From assembly GCA_034437215.1 (NCBI GenBank), contig DAOTVC010000063.1, positions 1 to 33,751 on the forward strand: DNA of 33,751 nucleotides, given 5' to 3'. The position numbers and the translations under genes were made by a program. Within the stretch, counting starts at the first letter, position 1. Every line of letters starts with the position of its first letter. Origin of the DNA: DAOTVC01 sp034437215 (GTDB lineage: Bacteria; Chloroflexota; Anaerolineae; B4-G1; SLSP01). The notes under the pieces were generated by a model. That model ran no database searches. It was given only the letters and a program-made list of their open reading frames with translations, and was not told the DNA's origin. This document shows, piece by piece, positions 8,065-15,870 of this stretch.

Positions 8065-10593
8065 CTAGTAACGCGGCTCCTGCGCGGCGGTGATCAAGGT
8101 GAGATTCACCACCTGGGTGGCCCGGCTCAGGTGTCCGGCGTCGATGGCCTCGGGCCGGTCGGCGGCGAAGGCGGGGGCGGGATCGCCCCAGGTCACCACC
8201 AGGGTGCCGAGATAGCCGTCGAAGCGCCTCTGGTACCCGTAGCGCACCGCGCCGCCCGACCGCACCTCCACGTCCAGCCGTCGCGCGCTGGACTCCAGCA
8301 GAGCCCTCAGGTTCTCCCGCGGTCCCCGATTCTGGATTACCAGACCTTTCCCTTCCGGTGTCCCCAGCCGGTCGAGGTGCAGGACCCCTGAGACGTCGTA
8401 GCTGTGGATGAAGCCGCTGGGCTGATCGGCGTAGAAGTGCGCGCCCGAGTAGGGGAGCTCACCACCGCCCCAGGCGGCGAAGAGCACCGAGCGGCGGGGC
8501 TGAAAGTCCTGGCCCTGCCAGAGGCGGGTGATCTCCAGCAGCGCCGCCACACCCGACGCGTTCGCATTCGCGCCCGGATAGAGCGTCCCGTCGGGCCCCA
8601 CCCCCAGCCCGTCGTAGTGGCAGGAGACGATGACGAGATCGTTCTGCATCGCGGCGTCCGTCCCCTCCACCAGCCAGAGGACGTTGTGGAAGGTGACCTC
8701 CTCCGGCTCGCTCAGCGCCACCTCCATCCGCATCCGGACCGTCAACGGGTGGGCTTCCCACGCCCGCTCTGCGAAGTCGAGCGTCGCCACCTGCTCCCGG
8801 GCGTGTTCCAGGTCCCAGCCGTCGTTGGAGAGCAACACGTCTGCGGCCCGAGGGTGCAGGCGGAGGACGGGCAGGGCGGGGGACTCCAGGTAGGGTTGGG
8901 GGGGCGAATCGTGGGAGGCGATCTCGTGGCGCGGGCGGACGTCCTCGGAGACCAGCAGCACCCCCGCGGCGCCCCGGATCAGGGCCTCGGTGATGAAGTC
9001 CTCCGGCGCATTCCCCTCGAGGAGCAGCGCGATCTGCCCCTCCAGATTCAGCCCCTTGAAACGGTGGTAGAGGTCGCCGGGCACGTGCCCGGCGACCGGC
9101 GCGGGGAAGAGCACCAGCGTGACGGGGGCCTCCGCCTCCCCGCTGCCGCCGTGATGCTCCGTCGATTCGGCGTAGTCGACCAGGCGGGTGAAGACCTTGA
9201 CGCGTTCCCCGCTCTCGTCCACCACGGCGAGCTCCGGCGCCTCCAGCGGGTGCACCATCGTCAGCGTGACCTGCTTGAGGAAGCCGCCGGGGGGCGGCGC
9301 TACCTCGTAGGTCTCCAGCGCCCCCGCGATGTACTCGGCGGCGCGCAGCGCCTCCTCCGTGCCCGGACCTCGCCCGCGCATCTCCGGCCCGCTCAGCGCC
9401 GCCACGTGGCGCCGGAGCTCCATCTCGCTCACCTGGCGGGCGAGGTTGCGGTAGGAGGGCGCGGGCCCCAGCGTCAGGATGACGTAGACGCTGGCGAGGG
9501 TGATCACCCCTGCCCCGGCAAAGGTCCGCCAGCTCAACAATAGGCCGGTGTTGAAGCGCCCGCGGGAGATGGCGCGGCGCAGCCCCTCTCCCAGGAGGTT
9601 GAAGCCCGTCACCGAGATGAAGAAGGCCAACGCCGTGTAGATTACCATCCAGGGGTAGGAGCGGGCGAAGGCGCGGGAGTAGGCCATCATCGCCCCCCAC
9701 TCGGGCAGGGTGAAGTGGCGCACCCGCCTGACGTCCCCCTCGATGAGGGCTGACCCGCCGCCGATGTAGACGCCGATGAAGCCCAGCTCGCCCAGGATCA
9801 TCAGCACCGCCCCCATCTCCAGGAGGGTGATGACAATGAGGGCCGGCAGGACGTTGGGCAGAACGTGACGCACCGCCAGCTCCAGCGGGGTCAGGCCGAT
9901 GGCGCGCCCGCTGTCGAGATAGGGCTCCGGCTTGATGCGGATGAACTCCGCCCGCACGTACTGGGCGATCTCCCCCCAGCCGATGGCGCAGAGGGCGGCG
10001 ATAAAGACGGGCAGCCCCTTGCGGATGTCGAGGGCGAAGATGAGGATCATCGCCACCAGCAGCATCGGCAGGGAGATCAGCAGCTGGACGGCGCCCATCA
10101 CCAACCGGTCCACGGGGCGCCCCTCGTTCCAGCCCGCCACCCCTCCCAGCACCAGCCCCAGCGCCAGCCGGCCCATGGTGATGCAGGCGGCGGCGACGAG
10201 GGTGTTACGCGTCCCGTAGAGAAGCATGCTGAGGATGTCGCGTCCCAGCTGGTCCGTCCCCAGCGGGTATTCGGCGGAAGGAGGGAAGGGGGGCGCGCTC
10301 AGCTCCCCGTCCACGTACTGGACGCGCTGCCTGCCGTGGAGGTAGGGGTTCTGCGGCGCGAGGAGTGCTCCGAAGAGCACGCCGAGGAAGAGCACGAAGA
10401 CGATGAGCCCGCCGACGAGGAGGGGGAGGTTGCAGCGCACCCTCCGCATCTGAGCCGGGCGCTCCCCCGACATCTCTTTTTCCGGCTCGTCGGCCACCTT
10501 CTCGGGGCGCCGGTAGGGGGCGTGCTCCTTCTCTAGCCTGGAGAGGTCGGCCCGCGGATTGAGCAGGCGAGAGAGAAGGTCGCGTACGATCAC
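8065..10593 (-). CDS. OppC/DppC-type ABC permease fused to a degenerate PA/M28 peptidase domain
   Basis: 842 residues. An OppC-type N-terminal region with one membrane helix (about 56-80) is followed by the LGTDQLGRDILS block (about 111-122), a multi-helix permease core and an EAA-like loop (about 213-245, YLDSGRAIGLTPLELAVRHVLPN). A further membrane helix near 358-376 leads into a C-terminal PA/M28-like unit (about 380-842), predicted outside the membrane. That unit keeps H658, E712 and D741. It has A677 where the bridging Asp belongs, G711 for the general-base Glu, and no final His. It is therefore probably not an active aminopeptidase and may bind peptides. Its start overlaps the OppB-like stop by 4 bases (ATGA), so the two permeases are coupled. 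No ATPase or substrate-binding gene lies in the window. The frame is continuous across the join, so this is a fusion, not a chimera of two reading frames. Confidence 0.85.
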   Translation of the reverse strand: MIVRDLLSRLLNPRADLSRLEKEHAPYRRPEKVADEPEKEMSGERPAQMRRVRCNLPLLVGGLIVFVLFLGVLFGALLAPQNPYLHGRQRVQYVDGELSAPPFPPSAEYPLGTDQLGRDILSMLLYGTRNTLVAAACITMGRLALGLVLGGVAGWNEGRPVDRLVMGAVQLLISLPMLLVAMILIFALDIRKGLPVFIAALCAIGWGEIAQYVRAEFIRIKPEPYLDSGRAIGLTPLELAVRHVLPNVLPALIVITLLEMGAVLMILGELGFIGVYIGGGSALIEGDVRRVRHFTLPEWGAMMAYSRAFARSYPWMVIYTALAFFISVTGFNLLGEGLRRAISRGRFNTGLLLSWRTFAGAGVITLASVYVILTLGPAPSYRNLARQVSEMELRRHVAALSGPEMRGRGPGTEEALRAAEYIAGALETYEVAPPPGGFLKQVTLTMVHPLEAPELAVVDESGERVKVFTRLVDYAESTEHHGGSGEAEAPVTLVLFPAPVAGHVPGDLYHRFKGLNLEGQIALLLEGNAPEDFITEALIRGAAGVLLVSEDVRPRHEIASHDSPPQPYLESPALPVLRLHPRAADVLLSNDGWDLEHAREQVATLDFAERAWEAHPLTVRMRMEVALSEPEEVTFHNVLWLVEGTDAAMQNDLVIVSCHYDGLGVGPDGTLYPGANANASGVAALLEITRLWQGQDFQPRRSVLFAAWGGGELPYSGAHFYADQPSGFIHSYDVSGVLHLDRLGTPEGKGLVIQNRGPRENLRALLESSARRLDVEVRSGGAVRYGYQRRFDGYLGTLVVTWGDPAPAFAADRPEAIDAGHLSRATQVVNLTLITAAQEPRY

Positions 10594-11606
10594 GCCGCCT
10601 CCTTTTCGTTGCCCTCGCCCTCACCGTTCCTGAGGCGCGGATCGATGAGCGGGTAGAGCAGATCCACGAGCAGGTTGAGGAGCAGGAAGGCTACACCCAG
10701 CCCTAGGGCCAGCAGTGCGACCAATTTCGCATCGCCGGCGTAGATCCCCTCCAGCATGAGGACGCCGATGCCGCTCCAGCTGAAGAAGATCTCCACGATG
10801 GGCAGGCTGCCCACGGCGAAGCGCAGGGAGACGACGATGGCGGTGAGGACGCTCACGCCCGCGTTGCGCAGGATGTGGCGCCGGAAGATGACGGCGCGGC
10901 GGAGCCCCTTGGCCCGCGCCGTCCGCACGAACTCGCGATCGAAAATCTCCGAGAGCGAGCTGAAGGTCACGCGGGTGATGTAGGCCACGGGCCGGGCCGC
11001 CAGCACGAGGGCGGGCGCGAAGATGTGGGGCAGGAAGCTCTTCCGATAGCTGATGACCAGACCGTGGATGGGGAAGAGACCGATGCCCGTCCGCTGGTAG
11101 ACTTTGATGTCCGCGATCTGCAGGAGGAGCGCCAGGAGGAAGCTGGGGATGGAGACACCGATAACCGTCGCCGTGAGGGTGGGGAGGGCGACGACGGAGT
11201 GGCGCCGCGCAGCAGCCAGCCCCCCCGCGGCGATGCCCAGCAGGGCGGCGATCCCCAGGGTGAGCCCCAGGAGCTCGCCGCTCTTTGCGAAAGCCGCGCC
11301 CAGCACCTCCGCCGGGGTCGCATCCCGTGTTCGGAGCACCCCCCGCCCGATGTCCTCGAGGTCGCCGCGCAGGAGCTGCTCGAAGAGCTCCAGAGTCATC
11401 TCGAAGGCCGGACCCAGCGCTTCCCCTATTCGGAGCGGGCGCCCGGACGTCGTAGAGTTGCGGGCGAGGTAGATTCCCAGCATGGTGAAGAGGACAATGG
11501 CAAAGGCCACGACAGCGATGAAGGCCAGCCGGCGCAGCAGGAAGAGAAGCCCGGGCCACAGGCGTGGGGGCTCCGTCACTCCGGATCTCGGGTTTTCCTC
11601 GGTCAT
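10590..11606 (-). CDS. OppB/DppB-type ABC transporter permease
   Basis: About 338 residues, with about six hydrophobic helices and the conserved cytoplasmic EAA loop EFVRTARAKGLRRAVIFRRHILRNA near residue 225. The C-terminal half (SLPIVEIFFSWSGIGVLML; DLLYPLIDPRLR) is characteristic of the oligopeptide/dipeptide/nickel permease family. It would pair with the downstream OppC-like protein to form the membrane channel of a peptide importer. A GTG lies two codons upstream at 11612. I chose the ATG at 11606 because AGG sits about five bases before it and overlaps the GTG. The periplasmic loop after the first helix (about residues 50-110) is longer than the core fold needs. It is the first gene of the leftward peptide transport/peptidase operon. 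Confidence 0.9.
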   Translation of the reverse strand: MTEENPRSGVTEPPRLWPGLLFLLRRLAFIAVVAFAIVLFTMLGIYLARNSTTSGRPLRIGEALGPAFEMTLELFEQLLRGDLEDIGRGVLRTRDATPAEVLGAAFAKSGELLGLTLGIAALLGIAAGGLAAARRHSVVALPTLTATVIGVSIPSFLLALLLQIADIKVYQRTGIGLFPIHGLVISYRKSFLPHIFAPALVLAARPVAYITRVTFSSLSEIFDREFVRTARAKGLRRAVIFRRHILRNAGVSVLTAIVVSLRFAVGSLPIVEIFFSWSGIGVLMLEGIYAGDAKLVALLALGLGVAFLLLNLLVDLLYPLIDPRLRNGEGEGNEKEAA

Positions 11607-11751
11607 GGGCACCTGATTGATGGCTATGGGGATGCTACGGTTCGGCTATCAGCGTTCTTTCCCTACTATACTACCGAAAAAGCACCGGTGAGGTTCATGT
11701 CCATGCGGGTTGTCCATGCTCAACTTGGAAAAGTACTCTCTTTTGGGTTTT

Positions 11752-11775
11752 GGGCGGCGCTGCATGCAACGCCGC
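11752..11775. repeat. Hairpin-forming inverted repeat GGCGGCG...CGCCGCC
   Basis: Arms of seven G/C-rich bases enclose an inner TGCATGCA palindrome in the divergent gap between the permease operon and the deacetylase gene. No T-run follows on either strand, so it is not a standard terminator. It may be a regulatory site. Confidence 0.5.
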
Positions 11776-11778
11776 CCC

Positions 11779-11795
11779 CCACTTTTTAAAAGTGG
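11779..11795. promoter_or_regulatory. Operator-like palindrome CCACTTTTTAAAAGTGG
   Basis: A 17-bp palindrome, perfect apart from the central base, ends seven bases before the -35 hexamer of the deacetylase gene. Position and symmetry suit a dimeric transcription factor. The regulator is not known. Confidence 0.55.
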
Positions 11796-11802
11796 TCTAC
11801 AT

Positions 11803-11830
11803 TTGCAATCGCGTTGAAACGTCCTACACT
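11803..11830 (+). promoter_or_regulatory. Sigma-70-type promoter of the deacetylase gene, apparently leaderless
   Basis: TTGCAA (11803-11808) and TACACT (11825-11830) are separated by 16 bases. The ATG at 11837 begins about seven bases after the -10, so transcription would start at or next to the A of the ATG. There is no good Shine-Dalgarno before this ATG, in contrast to most genes here. Confidence 0.55.
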
Positions 11831-11836
11831 GAGACC

Positions 11837-13225
11837 ATGACAACCACCAACGAACGACCATCCAAGGACGCCCGCACGGCCCTCCTCTTCTTTCCGGCCT
11901 TCGACTGGGCCATCTCCCCCACCCACCCGGAGCGGGAGGAGCGTCTGCTCTACACCAAGGACCAGATTGTCGAGGAGGGGGTGCTCGACCTCGAGGAGCT
12001 TGTCGAGTACACGCCGCGAGAGGCCACCGAGAAGGAGATCGCCCGCGTGCACATCCCCGTGCCCGACGTTCAGGCGCAGGCGACGGAGGCACACCGGGTG
12101 GCGGCGGGGGGCGCCATCACCGTCGCCGACGCCTGGCAGCGGGGGGAGGTCACCAACGGCTTCGCCATCATCCGCCCACCGGGGCACCACGCCATGCGCG
12201 TCGTCCACGGTAACCGGGGCTTCTGCAACGTCCACAACGAGGCGGTCATGGTCGCCCACCTGCGCCAGACCTACGGCATCCGGCGCGTCGCCATCATCGA
12301 CACCGACGTCCACCACGGCGACGGTACCCAGGACATCTTCTACCACGATCCCGACGTGCTGGTCATCGGCCTCCATCAGGACGGTCGTACCCTCTATCCC
12401 GGCAGCGGCTTCATCGGGGAGTTGGGTGGGCCGGGCGCCTTCGCCCGCAACCTCAACGTTCCCCTTCCGCCGGGCACCGGTGACGAGGGACTTTTCTACG
12501 CTCTGGAGAACTTCGTCCTCCCCGTGCTGGAGGAGTTTCAGCCCGAGCTGCTCATCAACTCGGCGGGGCAGGATAACCACTACTCCGATCCCCTGGCGAT
12601 GATGCGGGTCTCCGCGCAGGGCTACGCGCGTCTGAACGAGCGCCTCGCGCCCGACATCGCCGTCCTGGAGGGGGGCTACTCCATCCAGAGCGCGCTGCCC
12701 TACGTCAACCTGGGGATCATCCTGGCCATGGCGGGCCTGGACTACAGCCACGTGCAGGAGCCCGACTACGATCCCGCGCAGCTGCGCGCCTCGGAGCAGG
12801 ATCTGGAGGTGGTGCGCAACATCGTCAAAGAGTTGCAGGCTGTCTGGGAGCAGCCCGACCGGGTCCTTCGCCAGATCTACCCGCATCTGGAAGGCGAGAC
12901 CCACTCCCGCGAGAAGCGCATCTACTACGACACCGACGGCATCCTGGAGGAGCAGGTGGAGACGGTGCGCCTCTGCAAGACGTGTCCCGGTTGGCTGCAC
13001 ATCGACTCCCGGGCCCGCAGCGAGCACTTCGGCAGGCGGCGTATCTGGTCGATGAGCATCCCTCTCTACGCCTGCCCGCGCTGCACGGGTGAGGCGCGCG
13101 AGCGCTACAAGGCGCTTGTGCACGAGGGGGGTGAGGCGTACAATTGGGTTTACCTGCAGGACCGGCCTGCAGATGTCTACCAGCGCTACGCTCCCGGCAC
13201 AGGCGAAGAACTCGTGTGGGCGTAG
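11837..13225 (+). CDS. Histone deacetylase-family amidohydrolase with C-terminal CxxC...CxxC zinc-ribbon-like tail
   Basis: 462 residues. The HDAC/AcuC/acetylpolyamine amidohydrolase signature blocks occur in order: RPPGHHAM (about 113-120, catalytic His pair), IDTDVHHGDGTQD (about 154-166, Asp and His zinc ligands), NSAGQDNHYSDPL (about 241-253, third zinc ligand Asp) and LEGGYS (about 278-283, transition-state Tyr). The usual SAGFDAH is SAGQDNH here. The family removes acetyl groups from lysines, polyamines or similar amides with a zinc-activated water. An unusual extension of about 110 residues follows, with CKTC and CPRC about 30 residues apart, probably one structural zinc. An upstream ATG at 11750 would add 29 poorly conserved residues across the promoter and palindrome, so I use 11837. 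The DUF4177-like and hydrolase genes follow closely, likely as one unit. Confidence 0.9.
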   Translation: MTTTNERPSKDARTALLFFPAFDWAISPTHPEREERLLYTKDQIVEEGVLDLEELVEYTPREATEKEIARVHIPVPDVQAQATEAHRVAAGGAITVADAWQRGEVTNGFAIIRPPGHHAMRVVHGNRGFCNVHNEAVMVAHLRQTYGIRRVAIIDTDVHHGDGTQDIFYHDPDVLVIGLHQDGRTLYPGSGFIGELGGPGAFARNLNVPLPPGTGDEGLFYALENFVLPVLEEFQPELLINSAGQDNHYSDPLAMMRVSAQGYARLNERLAPDIAVLEGGYSIQSALPYVNLGIILAMAGLDYSHVQEPDYDPAQLRASEQDLEVVRNIVKELQAVWEQPDRVLRQIYPHLEGETHSREKRIYYDTDGILEEQVETVRLCKTCPGWLHIDSRARSEHFGRRRIWSMSIPLYACPRCTGEARERYKALVHEGGEAYNWVYLQDRPADVYQRYAPGTGEELVWA

Positions 13226-13249
13226 CATGAGAAAGGAGCTCTAAGCAAG

Positions 13250-13462
13250 ATGGCGAACTGGCAACACTGTAGATTACAGGGAAATCGTGTCACCTTTCTG
13301 GGCGCTCGAGGTGTCTTCGAGAACAAGAAGGATGCTCACATGAGCGCGCGCGCCGCCTTCGACACTCTCGAGGATGAGGGCTGGGAGCTGGTCACCGTCC
13401 TGCCCGATCCCGAGGGGGAGGGCGAGTTCATCTACTTCTTTAAACGACCCGTCTCCGAGTAG
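13250..13462 (+). CDS. Small DUF4177-like protein
   Basis: 70 residues, with AAAGGAG upstream of ATG. The pattern W-x-C near the start, an acidic/Asn-rich middle and DEGWELVTVLPD followed by FIYFFKRP matches the short DUF4177 layout (a small beta-alpha-beta fold with GWELV and a closing aromatic-Lys-Arg strand). The role of that family is unknown. The gene lies 24 bases after the deacetylase stop and 9 bases before the hydrolase start, so it is probably translated from the same message. Confidence 0.75.
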   Translation: MANWQHCRLQGNRVTFLGARGVFENKKDAHMSARAAFDTLEDEGWELVTVLPDPEGEGEFIYFFKRPVSE

Positions 13463-13471
13463 GAGATATCC

Positions 13472-14512
13472 ATGGATCGGCGCAGACGCCGTCGCTTGAT
13501 CTACGGTATCGCCGCCGGCGTTGCCCTCAGCCTGCTCTCGCAGGCCCTGCACCGGGCGCGCCGTCGCCGTTACAGGTTGGCCCACCACATCAACCGCGAG
13601 ACCTGGGAGGCCCTGCAGGATCTGCCCGTCCCGGCCCGCTCGGACTACCTGACGGTGGGGAACGTGCGGCTGCACACGGTACTCGCCGGACCGGAGGATG
13701 GCCCTCTGGTCGTTCTCTTGCACGGCTTTCCCGAGAACTGGTACAGCTGGCGCCACCAGATCCCCCTGCTCGTCGATCTCGGCTATCGCGTCGCGGTACC
13801 CGATCAGCGGGGCTACAACCTCAGCGACAAGCCTGACCCTCTCTTCGCTTATGCTCTCGATCGCCTTACCGGGGACGTTATGGGCCTCATCCGCGCTCTC
13901 AAGCGGGAGAAGGCCACCATTGTCGGTCACGACTGGGGTGGCGTGGTCGCCTGGCGCTTCGCCATGGACTATCCCGAGGCGGTGGCGCGGCTCGTGGTGA
14001 TGAACGCGCCCCATCCGGCGGCCTACGCGCGGGAGCTGCGTGAGGGCTGGGAGCAGCGGCTCAAATCGTGGTACGCGCTCTTCTTCCAGATTCCCCTGCT
14101 GCCCGAGGCCCTTCTCGGCTTCTCCCCCAGGGCGACGGCGCGCCTCTTCTTCGAACGGATGGTGGAGCGCGAGGGGGCCTTCTCCGAGCAGGATCTGGTT
14201 TACATGGCGACCGCCTTGGCCCAGCCCGGCGCCCTGCGTACGATGATCAACTGGTACCGGGCGGCGCTGCGCCGGCGGAAGAGCTACGCCGCACGCCCCA
14301 TCGAGACGCCCACGCTCCTTATCTGGGGCGAGGAAGATCCGGCGCTGACCAAGGCCCTCACCTACGATTTGACCGGGTGGGTGCCCCATCTGCGGGTGCG
14401 GTACGTCCTGAACTGCGGCCACTGGGTGCAGAATGAGGCCCCCGAGGAGGTGAACGCCGAGCTGCGGGACTTTTTTAACCCGTTGCACGACCGCGTTCAG
14501 AACTACCCTTGA
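13472..14512 (+). CDS. Alpha/beta hydrolase, epoxide hydrolase / haloalkane dehalogenase-like, N-terminally membrane-tethered
   Basis: 346 residues. An Arg-rich start and a short hydrophobic stretch (about 9-27) suggest an inner-membrane tether. The alpha/beta-hydrolase core has HGFPENWYSW (oxyanion-hole HGxP, about 84-93), DQRGYNLSDKP (about 111-121), GHDWGG with nucleophile D154, WGEEDPAL with acid D289, and CGHWVQNEAP with base H317. An Asp nucleophile in GHDWGG is typical of soluble epoxide hydrolases and dehalogenases rather than esterases. Lid tyrosines are plausible but not assigned, so the substrate is open. It follows the DUF4177-like gene by nine bases with AGGAG as Shine-Dalgarno. 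Its TGA stop lies inside the -35 hexamer of the tRNA promoter. Confidence 0.85.
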   Translation: MDRRRRRRLIYGIAAGVALSLLSQALHRARRRRYRLAHHINRETWEALQDLPVPARSDYLTVGNVRLHTVLAGPEDGPLVVLLHGFPENWYSWRHQIPLLVDLGYRVAVPDQRGYNLSDKPDPLFAYALDRLTGDVMGLIRALKREKATIVGHDWGGVVAWRFAMDYPEAVARLVVMNAPHPAAYARELREGWEQRLKSWYALFFQIPLLPEALLGFSPRATARLFFERMVEREGAFSEQDLVYMATALAQPGALRTMINWYRAALRRRKSYAARPIETPTLLIWGEEDPALTKALTYDLTGWVPHLRVRYVLNCGHWVQNEAPEEVNAELRDFFNPLHDRVQNYP

Positions 14513-14536
14513 CAGATTTCAGCGAACGTGTATAAT
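14509..14536 (+). promoter_or_regulatory. Perfect consensus promoter for the tRNA pair
   Basis: TTGACA (14509-14514) and TATAAT (14531-14536), spacer 16, both exact consensus hexamers. The start site would fall a few bases before the tRNA-fMet 5' end at 14549. The -35 overlaps the stop codon of the hydrolase gene. Confidence 0.9.
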
Positions 14537-14548
14537 ACGTATCGTTGA

Positions 14549-14620
14549 TGCGGGGTGGAGCAGTGGCAGCTCGTTGGGCTCATAACCCAAAGGTCGGCGG
14601 TTCGAATCCGCCCCCCGCTA
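14549..14620 (+). tRNA. tRNA-fMet (CAU), initiator
   Basis: 72 bases fold into a full cloverleaf: seven-base acceptor, D-stem GAGC/GCTC, anticodon stem TTGGG/CCCAA around loop CTCATAA, and T-stem GGCGG/CCGCC with TTCGAAT. Three initiator features are visible: position 1-72 cannot pair (T-T), the D-stem has an A11-T24 pair, and the anticodon stem ends in three consecutive G-C pairs. The CCA end is not encoded. It is read from the consensus promoter just upstream, so it supplies start tRNA for the cell. Confidence 0.93.
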
Positions 14621-14629
14621 TATTTTTTT

Positions 14630-14701
14630 GGCGAGGTAGCTCAGTGGTAGAGCAGGGGACTCATAAGCCCTTGGTCGTAGGTTCGAATCCTATCCTCGCC
14701 A
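14630..14701 (+). tRNA. Second CAU tRNA: elongator tRNA-Met or tRNA-Ile2
   Basis: 72 bases, full cloverleaf with acceptor GGCGAGG/CCTCGCC, which pairs fully, loop CTCATAA and T-arm GTAGG/CCTAT. It lacks the initiator marks of its neighbour. The acceptor resembles elongator tRNA-Met. The GCAGGxGACTCATAA...CTTGGTCG block resembles tRNA-Ile2, whose C34 is turned into lysidine by TilS. Sequence alone does not settle which. The 31-39 pair is A-G, an unusual mismatch. Nine bases separate it from tRNA-fMet, so both are one transcript ended at 14720-14749. Confidence 0.9.
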
Positions 14702-14719
14702 TATGGGCAAGCGCTCAAC

Positions 14720-14749
14720 GGGTCGTGTGCAGGCACACGGCCCTTTTTT
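14720..14749 (+). terminator. Rho-independent terminator of the tRNA transcript
   Basis: The stem GGGTCGTGTGC / GCACACGGCCC, with one G-T pair and a tiny loop, is followed directly by six T. It lies 18 bases after the second tRNA and 31 bases before the next gene. Confidence 0.92.
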
Positions 14750-14779
14750 GTTTGTTGAGAATGATGCGGGGAGAAGAAG

Positions 14780-15487
14780 ATGGGAATTCCTTCGCCTGTT
14801 GACCTTGCCAACGCGGTCTCTGCTTACGCCATGATCTTCGCCGGAGTGACGGGGCTCCTGCTGGCATCCCTCATGCAGCGCCAGCCCCTGCGCTGGATGG
14901 CGGTCTATGCCGGGGTCATCGTGACCGGCTTCGCCACTGTCTGGTTTCACGGCTTCGGGGAGCAGTTCTTCCCCAGCGTCGTGGACATCGGCACGAATCT
15001 GCTGCTGACCTGGCTCCTGCAGGGCGCCGTCCTGGGGGACTACTACGCGCCCCGCACCCGGCGTTGGATTATCGCCGTCTCCGGTGTCGTCAACCTCACC
15101 TTCGTGATCTGGAAGTATGCCATCCAGGACGCCTACTACCGCATCTACGCCATCCCTCTGGGGGCGAGCGGGGGCTTTCGCGTGGGGGAGGTCATCCTCA
15201 TCTCCAACTCTCTGCTGGTCACGCTCCTCTTCTACCTGCGCCGCAAGAGGGTCCCGGTCCGCGCTCGCCCCTTGCTCTACGTGGTGACGGCGACCTTCAT
15301 CTTCGGCGCCCTCCTCGCCGGCGCCTCCAACCACGAGGTCGGCTATCAGGTCCTCGCTTACCACGCGACCTGGCACATCGTCGGCGCCTTCGGCTTCGTC
15401 TTCTTCTGGGCCTTCAACCACGTCCGCTTCTCCCCTTCTCCATCTGCGGAGCGGCAGCGCGAGCCGCTGCTCGACAGCCGGTTGTAA
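14780..15487 (+). CDS. Polytopic membrane protein, about seven helices, with ceramidase/CREST-like His/Asp pattern
   Basis: 235 residues with about seven hydrophobic segments and GGGGAGAAG before ATG. Conserved-looking polar residues lie within the membrane: WFHGFGE near 55-61, VVDIGTN near 67-73 and YHATWH near 192-197. An early His, a mid Asp and an HxxxH-like pair late in a seven-helix protein recall the CREST hydrolase superfamily (alkaline ceramidase, PAQR). This is a pattern resemblance only. I do not recognise the exact family. The next gene begins 14 bases downstream, so the two may be translated together. Confidence 0.7.
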   Translation: MGIPSPVDLANAVSAYAMIFAGVTGLLLASLMQRQPLRWMAVYAGVIVTGFATVWFHGFGEQFFPSVVDIGTNLLLTWLLQGAVLGDYYAPRTRRWIIAVSGVVNLTFVIWKYAIQDAYYRIYAIPLGASGGFRVGEVILISNSLLVTLLFYLRRKRVPVRARPLLYVVTATFIFGALLAGASNHEVGYQVLAYHATWHIVGAFGFVFFWAFNHVRFSPSPSAERQREPLLDSRL

Positions 15488-15501
15488 AGAAGCGCCGAGG
15501 C

Positions 15502-15846
15502 GTGCCTGCTAAACCGACTTACCGGCTGCGCTTCTTCTTCGATGCCGGTTCCGGCGTCTGCCTGTGGGCCGGCAACGAGGCTGCGCGCGAGCGCTTCGGC
15601 TATCCCGTACTCCTCACCGCTCTACCCCTGGATGACGCCCTTCGTGCAGCAGGGCAAGCACTGATCGAGGCTTACGACGGCGCCCTCGATTGGAAGGCTC
15701 CCACCGCTCCTCCGCGTTGGAGTGAGGACGCCTGCCGCGCCTTCGATGGGCGGGTCCGGGCCTTCGTCGCCCGGCTGCGCGCCCATCTGGGGCCGGAGTT
15801 CGCCATTGATCTGAGTGACTACCGTCCTCTCGTTGTTGAAATCTAG
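15502..15846 (+). CDS. Uncharacterised 114-residue protein
   Basis: Starts at GTG 15502 with GAGG just upstream, 14 bases after the membrane protein stop. The open frame extends further 5' inside the previous gene, but that part is arginine-rich antisense-like sequence, so I use the GTG. The sequence is soluble, with a beta-strand start (YRLRFFFDAGSGVCLWAGN), then helix-rich text (ACRAFDGRVRAFVARLRAHLGPEFAI) and a closing DLSDYRPLVVEI. I cannot name the family. Tight spacing to the genes on both sides suggests an operon with the APRT-like gene. Confidence 0.65.
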   Translation: MPAKPTYRLRFFFDAGSGVCLWAGNEAARERFGYPVLLTALPLDDALRAAGQALIEAYDGALDWKAPTAPPRWSEDACRAFDGRVRAFVARLRAHLGPEFAIDLSDYRPLVVEI

Positions 15847-15870
15847 TCCCCGTCCAAGGAGGATACAAAC

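Noticed and set aside
8065..10593. Permease-peptidase junction as a sequencing frameshift or assembly join
   Set aside because: The frame is continuous with a proper membrane helix and linker at the join, and the M28 part keeps a normal length, so a real fusion is more likely.
11786..13228. Leftward frame opposite the HDAC-family gene
   Set aside because: The + strand frame has all zinc ligands and catalytic His; the opposite frame is featureless.
15064..15846. 260-codon version of the small protein starting inside the membrane protein gene
   Set aside because: The first ~146 codons are Arg/Pro/His-rich out-of-frame text; the GTG at 15502 has a Shine-Dalgarno and starts the protein-like part.
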